From: JAVEYA01 sp034003745
Lineage (GTDB): Bacteria; Bacillota; Peptococcia; DRI-13; PHAD01
Length of the DNA: 64,000 bases
Assembly (NCBI GenBank): GCA_034003745.1
Contig: JAVEYA010000002.1
Location: forward strand, 1-64,000
Direction of reading: 5' to 3'
The first letter of the stretch is position 1, and every line of letters starts with the position of its first letter. Shown here in pieces: positions 11,635 through 19,776 of the stretch. The notes beneath the pieces were generated by a model. It was not told the DNA's origin. It did no database searches and was given only the letters and a program-made list of their open reading frames with translations. A program made the translations under genes and the position numbers.

Positions 11635-13047
11635 ATGATAGAAAAAAGAAAAATCGGCATTACCGATACCAGTTTTCGGGATGCACACCAGTCTCTTCTG
11701 GCCACCAGAATGAAGACGGAAGATATGATTCCCATCGCTGCGAAAATGGATGAGGTCGGCTTTCACTCCATGGAGGTTTGGGGCGGCGCTACTTTTGATA
11801 CATGCATGCGCTTCTTGAACGAAGACCCCTGGGAGCGTCTGGACAAACTGAGGAAGGTCATCAAGAAAACCAAGCTGCAAATGCTCCTGCGCGGCCAGAA
11901 CCTCGTAGGTTACAAGCATTATGCCGACGACGTGGTGGAGGACTTTGTCAAGAAGACCGTGGCCCATGGTATGGATATCTTTCGTATTTTTGACGCCATG
12001 AACGACGTCCGGAACCTGCAGAAGGCCGTGGAAGTCGCCAAAAAAGAAGGCGCCCATGTCCAGGCCACCTTCAGCTACACCATCAGTCCCGTTCATGATC
12101 TGAACTACTATTTGAACATGGCCCGGCAGCTGGCTGATATCGGCGCGGACTCCTTCTGTATCAAGGACATGGCCGGTATTCTGAAGCCTTATGTTGCTGC
12201 CGAACTGGTCAGCGAGCTGAAGAAGAAATTTAAAAATATCCCGGTCCAGCTGCATACCCATTATACCAGCGGGATGGCCTCCATGATGTATATGAAAGGT
12301 ATTGAAGCCGGCGCCGACGTGGTGGATACGGCCATTTCTTCCATGGCGCTGGGCACTTCCCAGCCGCCCACAGAATCCATTGTGGCCTCTTTGGCGGATT
12401 CTCCCTATGATACCGGACTGGACCTCCCCAAGCTGTCCGAGATTGCCGAATACTTCAAGGATGTCCGCAAGAAATACCAGGCTTTCGACGTCTACAAATC
12501 CGGCGTCGATACCAATGTGCTGCTTTACCAGATTCCTGGCGGCATGCTTTCCAACTTTATCACCCAGTTGCAGGAGCAGAACGCTGTGGATAAATTGCAG
12601 GATGTGCTGGATGAAGTACCGCGGGTCCGGGAAGACCTGGGCTACCCGCCGCTGGTCACCCCCACTTCCCAGATCGTCGGCACCCAGGCCGTGATGAACG
12701 TGCTTCTGGGACGTTACAAAATGGTCACCAATGAAGTCAGAAGCTACATGAAAGGCATGTACGGCGCGACGCCCGCCCCGGTCAATGAAGATATCCGCAA
12801 AATGATTATCAAAGACGAGCAGCCCATTACAGGCCGTCCGGCCGATTTTATCGAGCCGGAAATGGAGAAAGCCCGCCGGGAGATCGGCATCTATCTGCAG
12901 AAGGAAGAAGATGTCCTTTCCTACGTTATCTTCCCGCAGGTAGCCAGGCAGTTCCTGGAAGAGCGGTACGCGGCCAAGACCCATGTCGACTACAAAATCG
13001 CCAACGAGAACGAAGACACCATGGGTGCGAAAGTCTATCCCCTATAA
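11635..13047 (+). CDS. Biotin-dependent carboxyltransferase subunit (oxaloacetate decarboxylase alpha / pyruvate carboxylase B type)
   Basis: TIM-barrel carboxyltransferase of 470 residues that moves CO2 between carboxybiotin and pyruvate/oxaloacetate. The N terminus has DTSFRDAHQSLLATR (metal Asp and substrate Arg), then FCIKDMAGIL with the carbamylated-type Lys region, and QLHTHYTSG with metal-binding His residues. The protein ends without a biotinyl-lysine (MKM) domain, so a separate biotin carrier must exist elsewhere. It could be pyruvate carboxylase subunit B, oxaloacetate decarboxylase alpha or transcarboxylase 5S; the acn-icd neighbours favour oxaloacetate supply. Own promoter upstream, strong terminator downstream. 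Confidence 0.88.
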   Translation: MIEKRKIGITDTSFRDAHQSLLATRMKTEDMIPIAAKMDEVGFHSMEVWGGATFDTCMRFLNEDPWERLDKLRKVIKKTKLQMLLRGQNLVGYKHYADDVVEDFVKKTVAHGMDIFRIFDAMNDVRNLQKAVEVAKKEGAHVQATFSYTISPVHDLNYYLNMARQLADIGADSFCIKDMAGILKPYVAAELVSELKKKFKNIPVQLHTHYTSGMASMMYMKGIEAGADVVDTAISSMALGTSQPPTESIVASLADSPYDTGLDLPKLSEIAEYFKDVRKKYQAFDVYKSGVDTNVLLYQIPGGMLSNFITQLQEQNAVDKLQDVLDEVPRVREDLGYPPLVTPTSQIVGTQAVMNVLLGRYKMVTNEVRSYMKGMYGATPAPVNEDIRKMIIKDEQPITGRPADFIEPEMEKARREIGIYLQKEEDVLSYVIFPQVARQFLEERYAAKTHVDYKIANENEDTMGAKVYPL

Positions 13048-13066
13048 GTAAATACTAACAAAATAA

Positions 13067-13095
13067 GACGGGTACCGTAATGTACCCGTCTTTTT
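13067..13095 (+). terminator. Intrinsic terminator after the carboxyltransferase gene
   Basis: Perfect 9-bp stem GACGGGTAC / GTACCCGTC with a 6-nt loop followed by TTTTT. Confidence 0.9.
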
Positions 13096-13186
13096 GACGC
13101 CTTTTCAGTATCATGACCCCTATAAAATCGCCTCTTTCGACGAAATATCTATGGTTAGAGAAATATTTTACTCCTTATAATACCCT

Positions 13187-13333
13187 TTACAAATTCTGCT
13201 GTTCGAGCATGTCCAGATAACAGCGCGGGCATAATTCGCCTTTTTCGGATACGCTCACGCTCTTGTCTTCAGCCCAGATTTCGTCGATTAAAGCCAGCGG
13301 CTGCCCGCAGCGCGCACAACAACCAGACTCCAT
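13187..13333 (-). CDS. Small zinc-ribbon-like protein, 48 residues
   Basis: Read on the minus strand: ATG at 13333, an AAGGAGGT ribosome site 7 nt upstream, and 48 codons to TAA. The product starts MESGCCARCGQPL and ends ELCPRCYLDMLEQQNL, so it has two CxxC knuckles about 25 residues apart, the spacing of a small zinc ribbon. No family name can be given. It lies alone between two plus-strand operons, with inverted repeats on its upstream side. The consensus ribosome site and paired cysteines argue that it is real. Confidence 0.75.
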   Translation of the reverse strand: MESGCCARCGQPLALIDEIWAEDKSVSVSEKGELCPRCYLDMLEQQNL

Positions 13334-13364
13334 CAGAAATACCTCCTTATATTCAGATAATATT

Positions 13365-13390
13365 ATTCTTTCCGTATTTGCGGAAAGAAT
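13365..13390. repeat. Perfect inverted repeat between divergent genes
   Basis: ATTCTTTCCG / CGGAAAGAAT, 10 bp with a 6-nt loop, between the minus-strand zinc-ribbon gene and degS. It is suited to be an operator or a transcript-end hairpin. Confidence 0.55.
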
Positions 13391-13475
13391 GCAGGAGTTA
13401 TGAGGGGAGAAAAAGAATAATAAGGTACGGTAATTTTAAAAGTATGCTTAATTTAAGAAATATGGTGAGCTGAAG

Positions 13476-14606
13476 ATGCGCATGCCGAGCTTAGAAAAGG
13501 TAATCTCCGATACCCTTTCGGTCATTGAAAAAAGCAAGGGCCAGATTTATGACATCGCCGAGAATGCGCGAGGCGAATGCGACCGGGTCAAGAATGAGCT
13601 GCAGGAGATTCAGCGGCAGATCATCTGCACCATTGATAAGGTGGATAATCTGGAGCGGTTGGAGCGTTCCGCGCGTGTGCGGCTGATGGAAGTAAGCCGC
13701 AGTTTCGATAAATATACGGAAGACGATATTCGTATATCCTATGATAAGGCCCGGGAACTGCAGGTCGAACTGGGCTCGCTGAAAGAGCGGGAAAGACAGC
13801 TTCGTCTCCGGCGGGACGGTCTGGAACGCAGCTTGCGCAGACTGGGCAGTACCGTAGAAAAGGCTGAGGGGCTGATGACCCAGATTAATGTCGTTTTCGA
13901 CTATTTAGGCGGCAATTTAACCCTGATCAATAACGAGCTGGAGCTCGTTAACCAAAGAAGGCTCCTGGCGCCGCGGATCATTCACGCGCAGGAAGAGGAA
14001 AGAAAGCGGGTAGCCCGGGAGATTCACGACGGCCCGGCCCAATCCATGGCCAATGTGGTGCTGCGGACGGAATTTTGTGAAAAGCTGATGGAGTCCGATC
14101 AGGTGGCGGCCAAGAAGGAACTGCAGGAACTGCGCAATACGGTCAAGAGCAGCCTGCAGGATGTGCGGCGGATTATCTTTGATTTGCGCCCGATGGCCTT
14201 GGATGACCTGGGGTTGGTCCCCGCGCTGACGCGTTATCTGGAGACGCTGAAAGACAGATATAAGATTGACTTTGAAATTCATTGCAATGATAAGCAAAAA
14301 AGATTGAATTCCATTCTGGAAGTAGCTATTTACCGGGTCATCCAGGAAGCGGTGGCCAATACCATCAAACATGCGCGGGCGGCTCATATTATGGTGCAAC
14401 TGGAGTTTGGAGACAAGAGCGTCATGGTGATGATCAAAGACGACGGCGTGGGCTTTGAGCCCGGTGAGATCATGGACACGCCCCGGGCCGACAGTTACGG
14501 TTTGCTGGGTATGCAGGAGAGACTGGATATCTTAGGGGGGAAATTATCGGTTAAATCCAATCCCGGAGCGGGTACGGAGATAATGGCGATTCTCCCGCTA
14601 GATTGA
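13476..14606 (+). CDS. degS: Sensor histidine kinase, DegS-like
   Basis: Cytoplasmic kinase of 376 residues. The N-terminal half (about 1-165) is a long coiled-coil DegS sensor region with no membrane segment. It is followed by a HisKA_3 dimerisation/phosphoacceptor box REIHDGPAQ (His184) and an HATPase_c domain with N-box (EAVANTIKHA), G1 (DDGVGF) and G2 (GLLGMQERL). It overlaps the spacing of the next gene's ribosome site, giving a degS-degU operon. In Bacillus this pair controls exoenzymes, competence and motility. Here the tad pilus and flagellar genes lie downstream, which makes them plausible targets. Confidence 0.92.
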   Translation: MRMPSLEKVISDTLSVIEKSKGQIYDIAENARGECDRVKNELQEIQRQIICTIDKVDNLERLERSARVRLMEVSRSFDKYTEDDIRISYDKARELQVELGSLKERERQLRLRRDGLERSLRRLGSTVEKAEGLMTQINVVFDYLGGNLTLINNELELVNQRRLLAPRIIHAQEEERKRVAREIHDGPAQSMANVVLRTEFCEKLMESDQVAAKKELQELRNTVKSSLQDVRRIIFDLRPMALDDLGLVPALTRYLETLKDRYKIDFEIHCNDKQKRLNSILEVAIYRVIQEAVANTIKHARAAHIMVQLEFGDKSVMVMIKDDGVGFEPGEIMDTPRADSYGLLGMQERLDILGGKLSVKSNPGAGTEIMAILPLD

Positions 14607-14620
14607 TGGAGGAAAAGAAG

Positions 14621-15283
14621 ATGTCTGAAAAGAAAATAAGATTAGTTCTTGTTGACGACCACCATCTGGTCAGGGAAGGACTCCGCAAGATTCTGGAGCT
14701 GGAAAAAGAATTCGAAATTATTGATGAAGCCGGCGACGGGCAAGGGGCCATCAATATCGTCCGGGTACATAGACCCGACGTGGTCCTCATGGACATCAAT
14801 ATGCCCGGAACCAACGGTATTGAGGCCACCCGGGTCATCAAAAGGGAACTGCCGCAGGTAGGCGTCATTGCCCTGACTATCCACGAAGAAGAGGAGTATG
14901 TCCTGGAACTGGTAAGGGCGGGGGTGTCGGGCTATGTTTTAAAGGATATCGCGCCGGCCAAGCTGGTGGAAACCATCAAAACCGTCGCCAACGGTCACTC
15001 CATTATCGATCCCAGTATCACCAATAAGCTCTTTGGGGAAATCAGCCGCCTGGGTAATCGCAACCGGCGCATCAAAGAGGATTGGGAAACGCTGACCGAC
15101 CGGGAAATGGACGTCTTAAACCTCATCTCCCGGGGCCAAAGCAACAAGGAAATTGCCCGTAGCCTGACTATCAGCGAAAAAACGGTCAAGAACCATATCA
15201 CCAATATCTTCAGAAAGCTGCAGGTCGATGACCGCACCCAGGCGGTGCTTTTTGCCATTAAACACCGTCTGGTGGAAGTCTAA
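14621..15283 (+). CDS. degU: Response regulator, DegU-like (NarL/FixJ family)
   Basis: A 220-residue regulator with an N-terminal receiver (acidic pair Asp12-Asp13, phospho-acceptor Asp58 in VVLMDINMP, Lys in YVLKDI) and a C-terminal LuxR-type helix-turn-helix (LTDREMDVLNLIS, NKEIARSLTISEKTVKNH). ATG 14621 is 8 nt after GGAGG; an ATG at 14606 overlapping the degS stop has no ribosome site. It is the expected phosphorylation partner of the adjacent kinase. Confidence 0.92.
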   Translation: MSEKKIRLVLVDDHHLVREGLRKILELEKEFEIIDEAGDGQGAINIVRVHRPDVVLMDINMPGTNGIEATRVIKRELPQVGVIALTIHEEEEYVLELVRAGVSGYVLKDIAPAKLVETIKTVANGHSIIDPSITNKLFGEISRLGNRNRRIKEDWETLTDREMDVLNLISRGQSNKEIARSLTISEKTVKNHITNIFRKLQVDDRTQAVLFAIKHRLVEV

Positions 15284-15289
15284 TATATT

Positions 15290-15318
15290 TGTCATTCTGA
15301 ACGCAGTGAAGAATGACA
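15290..15318. repeat. Dispersed palindromic repeat, copy a (short form)
   Basis: TGTCATTCTGAACGCAGTG then AAGAATGACA: one arm of the family fused directly to its terminal TGACA, as if the centre were deleted. Starts just after the degU stop. Confidence 0.7.
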
Positions 15319-15367
15319 GGAGTCGCCGAACCGCCCCCTTGTCCCGCTTTATCCTCTGTGCTCACTG

Positions 15368-15411
15368 CCCCCGCTCGCGCATATAGTATAGTATGATATG
15401 CGAAGCGGGGG
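15368..15411. repeat. Imperfect inverted repeat over the start of the next gene
   Basis: CCCCCGCTCGCGCATAT pairs with ATATGCGAAGCGGGGG with one bulge. The hairpin includes the ATG at 15398 and the G-rich stretch that could serve as ribosome site for TTG 15419. Confidence 0.55.
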
Positions 15412-15826
15412 ATTTATTTTGGCATTGCTCATGCTGGCAGCGATAAATCTGGGCCTGATCATCTATGGGATACGGCGGATTTTGGAAGAACGCCGGGGTT
15501 CCGGCCTGCCCGCTTTCTTTATTCTTCTCGCCGAAGAAGACGATTATCTGGAAGGGATGCTGCGTTTTCTGGTAGGACAAATGAAACAGGAAGAAATCGC
15601 CAATCCGCTGATCGTCACCTATGAACTTTCCGGGTATCAGAGCAAGGCAATTGCCGATCGATGCGCCCGGGATTTGTCATTTATTGCCTGGGAAATACAA
15701 AAAGGGGAGAATGCGGAGCCATCCGGGCCCAATCTGTTGGATTTACGGGAACGGGGGACCCGGCAAGAGAAGCTATGCTTGATCAAGCTGTTCCTGCGCC
15801 GCCAAAAATACCTTACCGCAACATAA
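15398..15826 (+). CDS. Membrane-anchored protein of unknown function
   Basis: No family recognised. The 142-residue frame begins with one hydrophobic segment (about residues 6-26), then a charged cytoplasmic-type part rich in Glu and Arg with LLAEEDDYLEGMLRFLVGQ. The start is uncertain: ATG 15398 lies inside a hairpin and lacks a ribosome site, while TTG 15419 (135 residues) follows GCGGGGG. It stands between degSU and the tad pilus genes with repeat elements on both sides. Base composition matches its neighbours, so it is probably native. Confidence 0.6.
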   Translation: MRSGGFILALLMLAAINLGLIIYGIRRILEERRGSGLPAFFILLAEEDDYLEGMLRFLVGQMKQEEIANPLIVTYELSGYQSKAIADRCARDLSFIAWEIQKGENAEPSGPNLLDLRERGTRQEKLCLIKLFLRRQKYLTAT

Positions 15827-15827
15827 C

Positions 15828-15909
15828 TGTCATTCTGAGATAGCGCAGCTATCGAAGAATCTGGCTTTTACAGCAATAGAAAGATCCTTCATTACATTCT
15901 TAAATGACA
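15828..15909. repeat. Dispersed palindromic repeat, copy b
   Basis: Begins TGTCATTCTGAG, contains an internal mini-hairpin GATAGC-GCA-GCTATC, then GAAGAATCT; the right arm is degraded and ends AAATGACA. Confidence 0.75.
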
Positions 15910-16061
15910 TGTTCCGAGACTGTGGTCTTAGGACGAATGACTGCCAAAAACAGGCGTGCAGCCCGATGGTGAGCCCGGGGCGGCATGCTTTACAATTTAA
16001 GCACAATGGACGAGCTATCTATTATTGACGAGTACCCAGACCGGCTAAGGAGAGATGGGAA

Positions 16062-16238
16062 ATGGATAAATTCATAAAACAATTGTTGATTGAAGAAAAA
16101 GGGCAGGGCATGGTTGAATACGGGCTCATTATTACCCTGATCTCCTTGGCGGCAGTTTCTGTCATGGGGACAGTGGGAGAAAGATTACTCGAAATGTTTA
16201 CCGATATAGGCACTGAACTGCAAACCCACCTGCCTTAA
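16062..16238 (+). CDS. flp: Flp/Fap-type pilin, 58 residues (first copy)
   Basis: MDKFIKQLLIEEKGQGMVEY followed by a hydrophobic helix (GLIITLISLAAVSVMG) and a short polar tail. A short basic leader, a Gly before the processing site (EEKGQG-MVEYGL), and the Glu-Tyr pair are the Flp-pilin signature. The adjacent A24 peptidase would cleave after Gly. The ribosome site AAGGAG lies 9 nt before ATG. This is one of two tandem pilins heading the tad locus. Confidence 0.9.
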   Translation: MDKFIKQLLIEEKGQGMVEYGLIITLISLAAVSVMGTVGERLLEMFTDIGTELQTHLP

Positions 16239-16252
16239 AAAGCAAGAAAACA

Positions 16253-16282
16253 TGGGACAGGGGGACAGGTCCCTTGTCCCCC
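16253..16282. repeat. GGGGACAGG-type palindromic element, copy i
   Basis: GGGGGACA (16260-16267) pairs with TGTCCCCC (16275-16282) around GGTCCCT. It belongs to the same family as the elements at 42667 and 57065. It may also end the flp1 transcript. Confidence 0.6.
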
Positions 16283-16299
16283 CCACGCTATGAAGAAAC

Positions 16300-16345
16300 A
16301 AGGAAATGGTTTTTGTTGAACACAACAGAAGTCATTTCCTTTTTC
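16300..16345 (+). terminator. Terminator-like hairpin in the flp1-flp2 gap
   Basis: Outer stem AAGGAAATG / CATTTCCTT with an inner TGTTG / CAACA stem, followed by TTTT. The rest of the 300-base gap (16346-16520) shows nothing else convincing. Confidence 0.5.
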
Positions 16346-16537
16346 TATTCCAGAGTATCTAAGACCAGGGTCTCTTATTTATTGGGATTTATCTCCACGG
16401 TTAAAGTTAGGACGATTTTCTGGAAAAAACAGGATTGCAGACGGATGTTCGAAGATTGCAACAGGCCTTACAATATGAACTACAACGGCTAGCTGTCAAT
16501 TATCCAGCATATACAAATTTGTAAAGGAGAGATGAAA

Positions 16538-16720
16538 ATGTTAAAACTCATGAAAAACTTGTTAACCGAAGAAAAAGGACAAGGTCTGGCTGAATACGGT
16601 CTCATCCTGGCGCTGATTTCCTTGGCGGCGATAGCGACGATGGGCCCGCTGGGAACACAAATAAAAACCATTTTTGACAACGTCCGAGTCGAGTTGGGCG
16701 GCACTCCTACCCCCCCGTAA
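16538..16720 (+). CDS. flp: Flp/Fap-type pilin, 60 residues (second copy)
   Basis: Same design as the first copy: basic leader, EEKGQG-LAEYGL cleavage/signature motif, a hydrophobic helix (ILALISLAAIATMG) and a polar tail ending in GGTPTPP. About half of the residues are shared with the first pilin, mostly in the leader and helix. ATG 16538 is 8 nt from AAGGAG, while ATG 16532 is only 2 nt away. A strong terminator follows directly, so this pilin can be made in excess over the assembly proteins. Confidence 0.92.
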   Translation: MLKLMKNLLTEEKGQGLAEYGLILALISLAAIATMGPLGTQIKTIFDNVRVELGGTPTPP

Positions 16721-16748
16721 AAAGAAACAGGAATAAAAGGGTAATCAA

Positions 16749-16786
16749 CGGCCCTGCTTAAGGATACTTACGCAGGGCCGCTTTTT
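16749..16786 (+). terminator. Strong intrinsic terminator after the second pilin
   Basis: Stem CGGCCCTGC / GCAGGGCCG extended by TAAG / CTTA around a GATA loop, then CTTTTTA. Partial read-through would set the pilin to machinery ratio. Confidence 0.9.
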
Positions 16787-16828
16787 ACCAAGAACCTTAA
16801 TAATAAACAAGAAAAGGGAGTGATTTTC

Positions 16829-17341
16829 TTGTTGCTGATAGATTATCTCCTGCTGCTGGTACTGGCAGTTTCCATCTATACCGATATCCGAGAGCAGAAA
16901 ATCTATAACATCGTGCTTTTCCCGGCTTTCCTTCTGGCCTGGGCTTTTCATTTCCGGACGGGCGGAGGGACGGGCCTCCTCACCTCTCTTCACGGCGCAG
17001 GCTTAGGGTTGGGTTTGTTCTTAATTCCCTATGTCGCCGGCGGATTGGGAGCGGGTGATGTGAAGCTTTTGGCCCTGGTGGGGGCCTGCAAAGGGAGCGC
17101 GTTCGTTTTTACGGCCTTTTTCCTGACCGCTTTGCTGGGCGGAATAATCGCCCTGGCGCTCCTCATTTATCGCGGAGAATTATTGAAAGTATGGGTCCGC
17201 CTGAAAGACGCCCTGATCGTTTGTATTTTTTCAAGCTTTAAGGTTTGGAATCTAGGCAGTCTGAAGGATGCGGGCAGCGTTAGTTTCCCCTATGGCGTGG
17301 CCATTGCCCTAGGCTCCATGATAACTTACGTGGTGATGTGA
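16829..17341 (+). CDS. tadV: A24 prepilin peptidase (TadV/CpaA type)
   Basis: Membrane aspartic peptidase that processes Flp pilins and pseudopilins. The 170-residue protein is very hydrophobic with about six membrane segments. The two catalytic Asp residues are in YTDIREQKIYN and GLGAGDVKL (GxGD motif). It lacks the N-terminal methylase domain of PilD, as is usual for tad peptidases. TTG 16829 is 8 nt after AAGGGAG; a GTG at 16820 overlaps that ribosome site. Confidence 0.9.
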   Translation: MLLIDYLLLLVLAVSIYTDIREQKIYNIVLFPAFLLAWAFHFRTGGGTGLLTSLHGAGLGLGLFLIPYVAGGLGAGDVKLLALVGACKGSAFVFTAFFLTALLGGIIALALLIYRGELLKVWVRLKDALIVCIFSSFKVWNLGSLKDAGSVSFPYGVAIALGSMITYVVM

Positions 17342-17342
17342 A

Positions 17343-17738
17343 ATGCTGCGGAAATTTTGTCGGGAGAAAAAAGGACAGGGCCTGGTGGAAATGGCTTTGG
17401 TTATTCCTATCCTCCTGATGCTGGTCTTCGGCATTATCGAATTCGGCCGGATTTTCGGCGCCGACCTGGTGGTTAAATATAGCGCGCGGGAAGGGGCCCG
17501 GATTGGAGCCGTCGGCGGTACGGACGCCAATATCCGTTCCCAGATTCGCGACTCGGCTGTCAGCCTGGACCCGGACAAGCTGACTATTACGATTTCTCCG
17601 GGGGAAGCGGCGAGGACGCGGGGCCGGCAAGTCAGCGTGCAGGTTGCCTATCCTCTGGAGATCATGATGCCCCTTTTACCCATGGTGACCGGAGACACGC
17701 TTACCGTGCGCACCACCTGTGTGATGCGGGTAGAATAG
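17343..17738 (+). CDS. tadE: TadE-like pseudopilin
   Basis: A 131-residue minor pilin-like protein. KKGQGLVEMALVIPILLMLVFGIIEFGR is the TadE signature, with a prepilin-type leader ending in Gly and a Glu at position 5 of the mature helix. The rest is a small secreted domain. The start is 1 nt after the peptidase stop. TadE proteins are thought to prime pilus assembly. Confidence 0.88.
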   Translation: MLRKFCREKKGQGLVEMALVIPILLMLVFGIIEFGRIFGADLVVKYSAREGARIGAVGGTDANIRSQIRDSAVSLDPDKLTITISPGEAARTRGRQVSVQVAYPLEIMMPLLPMVTGDTLTVRTTCVMRVE

Positions 17739-17768
17739 AATTTTACAGCATGGATGGAGGAGAAATCC

Positions 17769-18503
17769 TTGAGGAGCAAACTAATATTCTTAATTTCCTT
17801 AATATTGGGATTAGTTACAGCTTACCTGATTTATGATTTTCTTAATAAAACCGAACAATCTGCCGTCAATATCCAATACGGCGAGGTTGTGGTAGCTGCC
17901 GTGGATATCCTGGAAAAGACCCAGATTAATAATGACATGATTCAGGTCAATAAGCTCCCTGTTGAATATATTCATCCCCAGGCGATCCGGAATAAGAATG
18001 AAATTGCCGGCCGCATTACCACTTCAGCTATCGCGGCGGGAGAACAGCTCTTAAATCAGAAACTGGCGGCGCCGGGAGAAACCGCTTACGGATTGGCTTA
18101 CGCCATCCCGCAAGGCAAGCGCGCTCTGACGATCGCGGTGGATACTATCAGCGGAATTGCCGGCTTAATCAAGCCCGGCGATGAAGTGGACGTCGTGGCG
18201 GTAATCGATCTGCCCGACCCGGGTTCTTCCCGGGATCTCCCTTTCTCCCTGATTGCCCTGCAGGATATCCGGGTTCTGGCCGTTGGATCGCAGATGAAGG
18301 ATACTCATAAAAGCAGCGCCCCGCTGGAATACAGTAATATTACCTTGGCGGTTACGGCGGAGGAAGCCAGGCCGTTGACTTTGGCCGCTGAAAGAGGCTC
18401 CATCCGCCTGATGCTGCGCTCGCCGGTTGATGACAGTAAGGTCAATACCGTTCCCTTTAAAGCGGAGCATTTCCGGCAGCAGCATCAAGATGCCAATTAT
18501 TAA
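17769..18503 (+). CDS. cpaB: Flp pilus assembly protein CpaB (SAF domain)
   Basis: Single-pass membrane protein of 244 residues with an N-terminal membrane anchor (KLIFLISLILGLVTAYLIY), an SAF domain (about 40-105, GEVVVAAVDILEKTQI to AGEQLLNQKL) and the RcpC/CpaB C-terminal domain (LTIAVDTISGIAGLIKPGDEVDVV). TTG 17769 is 6 nt from GGAGGAG; the ATG at 17754 overlaps this site. In diderms CpaB contacts the secretin. No secretin is found here, so in this monoderm-like setting it probably spans to the wall. Confidence 0.88.
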   Translation: MRSKLIFLISLILGLVTAYLIYDFLNKTEQSAVNIQYGEVVVAAVDILEKTQINNDMIQVNKLPVEYIHPQAIRNKNEIAGRITTSAIAAGEQLLNQKLAAPGETAYGLAYAIPQGKRALTIAVDTISGIAGLIKPGDEVDVVAVIDLPDPGSSRDLPFSLIALQDIRVLAVGSQMKDTHKSSAPLEYSNITLAVTAEEARPLTLAAERGSIRLMLRSPVDDSKVNTVPFKAEHFRQQHQDANY

Positions 18504-18522
18504 ATAGAAGGTGGTGGCCAAC

Positions 18523-19770
18523 ATGCAAGCTATCCGTGTCCTGGTGGTCGATGATGTGGAAGAAACCAGAAATAATATCCGCCGTATCCTCTCTTTTGAT
18601 AAGGATATCGCCGTGATCGGCGAAGGGGGGGACGGCCTGGAAGCATTGCAGAAAGTCAAGGCGCTGGAACCCGATATTGTCCTGATGGACGTCAATATGC
18701 CTAAGCTGAATGGGATTGCCGCCACGGAGAAAATCAGCGCGGAACATCCCGGCGCCGCCGTGATCTTCTTAAGCGTGCAGGGGGAGCCTGAATATATGCG
18801 CAAGGCGATGATGGCCGGGGCGCGTGATTTTATGGTCAAACCTTTCAGCGGAGACGAACTGGTGGAGACGATCAAGCGGGTTTATCAAATGGAAAGCATC
18901 CGGGCAGTTCCCGGCGGTAAGAAGCCGGTAAAGGCCCACAAGCCGCAGGTCGTAACTATTTTTGGCACCAAGGGCGGGGTGGGCAAGACGACGATCGCCG
19001 TCAACACGGCTATCCAATTGGCCCAGGCTAAGAAGAAAGTGGCTATGGTCGACCTGGACCTGCAGTTCGGCGATATTTCGATCTTTCTGAATCTTGCGCC
19101 GAAACGGACTATTGCCGAGTTGGCCCAGGAAGGGAGCCGGCCGGATATTGACCTGATCGAGTCCTACATGATCCCCCATTTATCCGGCATCAGGATCCTG
19201 CCGGCGCCGGGCCGTCCGGAGTATGCCGAATTGATCACCGCCGGACAGATTGAAAATATCCTGACGGTCTTAAAAAGCCATTATGATTATGTGGTGATCG
19301 ATACGCCGCCCACGTTCAATGAAACGAACCTGACGGCGCTGGACTTGTCTTCGCAGATCTTTCTGGTTCTTTCCCTGGATCTGGCCACCATTAAAAATGT
19401 CAAACTCAGCCTGGAACTGATGCAGACACTCCACCATATCGGCCGGACCAAGCTCATTCTGAACCGGGCTTCGGAAGATATGGGCATCAAAGTGAACAAT
19501 GCCGAGGAAACCCTGGATTTTCTCATTGCGGCGCAATTGCCCAGCGACGGCAAGACCTGCGTTTCCGCGCTGAATAAAGGGATTCCTTTTGTACTTTCGG
19601 AACCGAACGCCCGGATCAGCCAGGCCATTCGCACAGTCAGCGATTTGATTATAGAGGACAAGGGCTATCAGACGGAACTGAAGGAAAAAAGAATGGGCAG
19701 CTTCTTAGGCCGGCTGTTTAAAGGCGGCTCTTTGCAGCCGGCCAGGAAAGTATCCGGCGGTGGGGAGTGA
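18523..19770 (+). CDS. cpaE: CpaE/TadZ-like ATPase with N-terminal receiver domain
   Basis: A 415-residue localisation factor of the tad system. Residues 1-120 form a response-regulator receiver with all key residues (Asp10, Asp11, phospho-Asp56 in VLMDVNMP, Lys in FMVKPF). Residues 140-380 form a MinD/ParA-type ATPase with a deviant Walker A GTKGGVGKTT (148-157) and DLDLQFGD. In many CpaE proteins the receiver is degenerate; here it looks able to be phosphorylated. ATG 18523 is 8 nt after AAGGTGG. The protein likely places the secretion ATPase at the pilus site. Confidence 0.9.
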   Translation: MQAIRVLVVDDVEETRNNIRRILSFDKDIAVIGEGGDGLEALQKVKALEPDIVLMDVNMPKLNGIAATEKISAEHPGAAVIFLSVQGEPEYMRKAMMAGARDFMVKPFSGDELVETIKRVYQMESIRAVPGGKKPVKAHKPQVVTIFGTKGGVGKTTIAVNTAIQLAQAKKKVAMVDLDLQFGDISIFLNLAPKRTIAELAQEGSRPDIDLIESYMIPHLSGIRILPAPGRPEYAELITAGQIENILTVLKSHYDYVVIDTPPTFNETNLTALDLSSQIFLVLSLDLATIKNVKLSLELMQTLHHIGRTKLILNRASEDMGIKVNNAEETLDFLIAAQLPSDGKTCVSALNKGIPFVLSEPNARISQAIRTVSDLIIEDKGYQTELKEKRMGSFLGRLFKGGSLQPARKVSGGGE

Positions 19771-19776
19771 TGAAGG

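Noticed and set aside
10679..12984. Two long minus-strand open frames (318 and 456 codons) opposite icd and the carboxyltransferase gene
   Set aside because: They are His/Gly/Val-rich mirror frames of strongly conserved plus-strand genes, with no ribosome sites or recognisable motifs.
16274..16492. 72-codon plus-strand frame between the two pilins
   Set aside because: It runs through a terminator-like hairpin, has no ribosome site and an uneven composition; better explained as non-coding.
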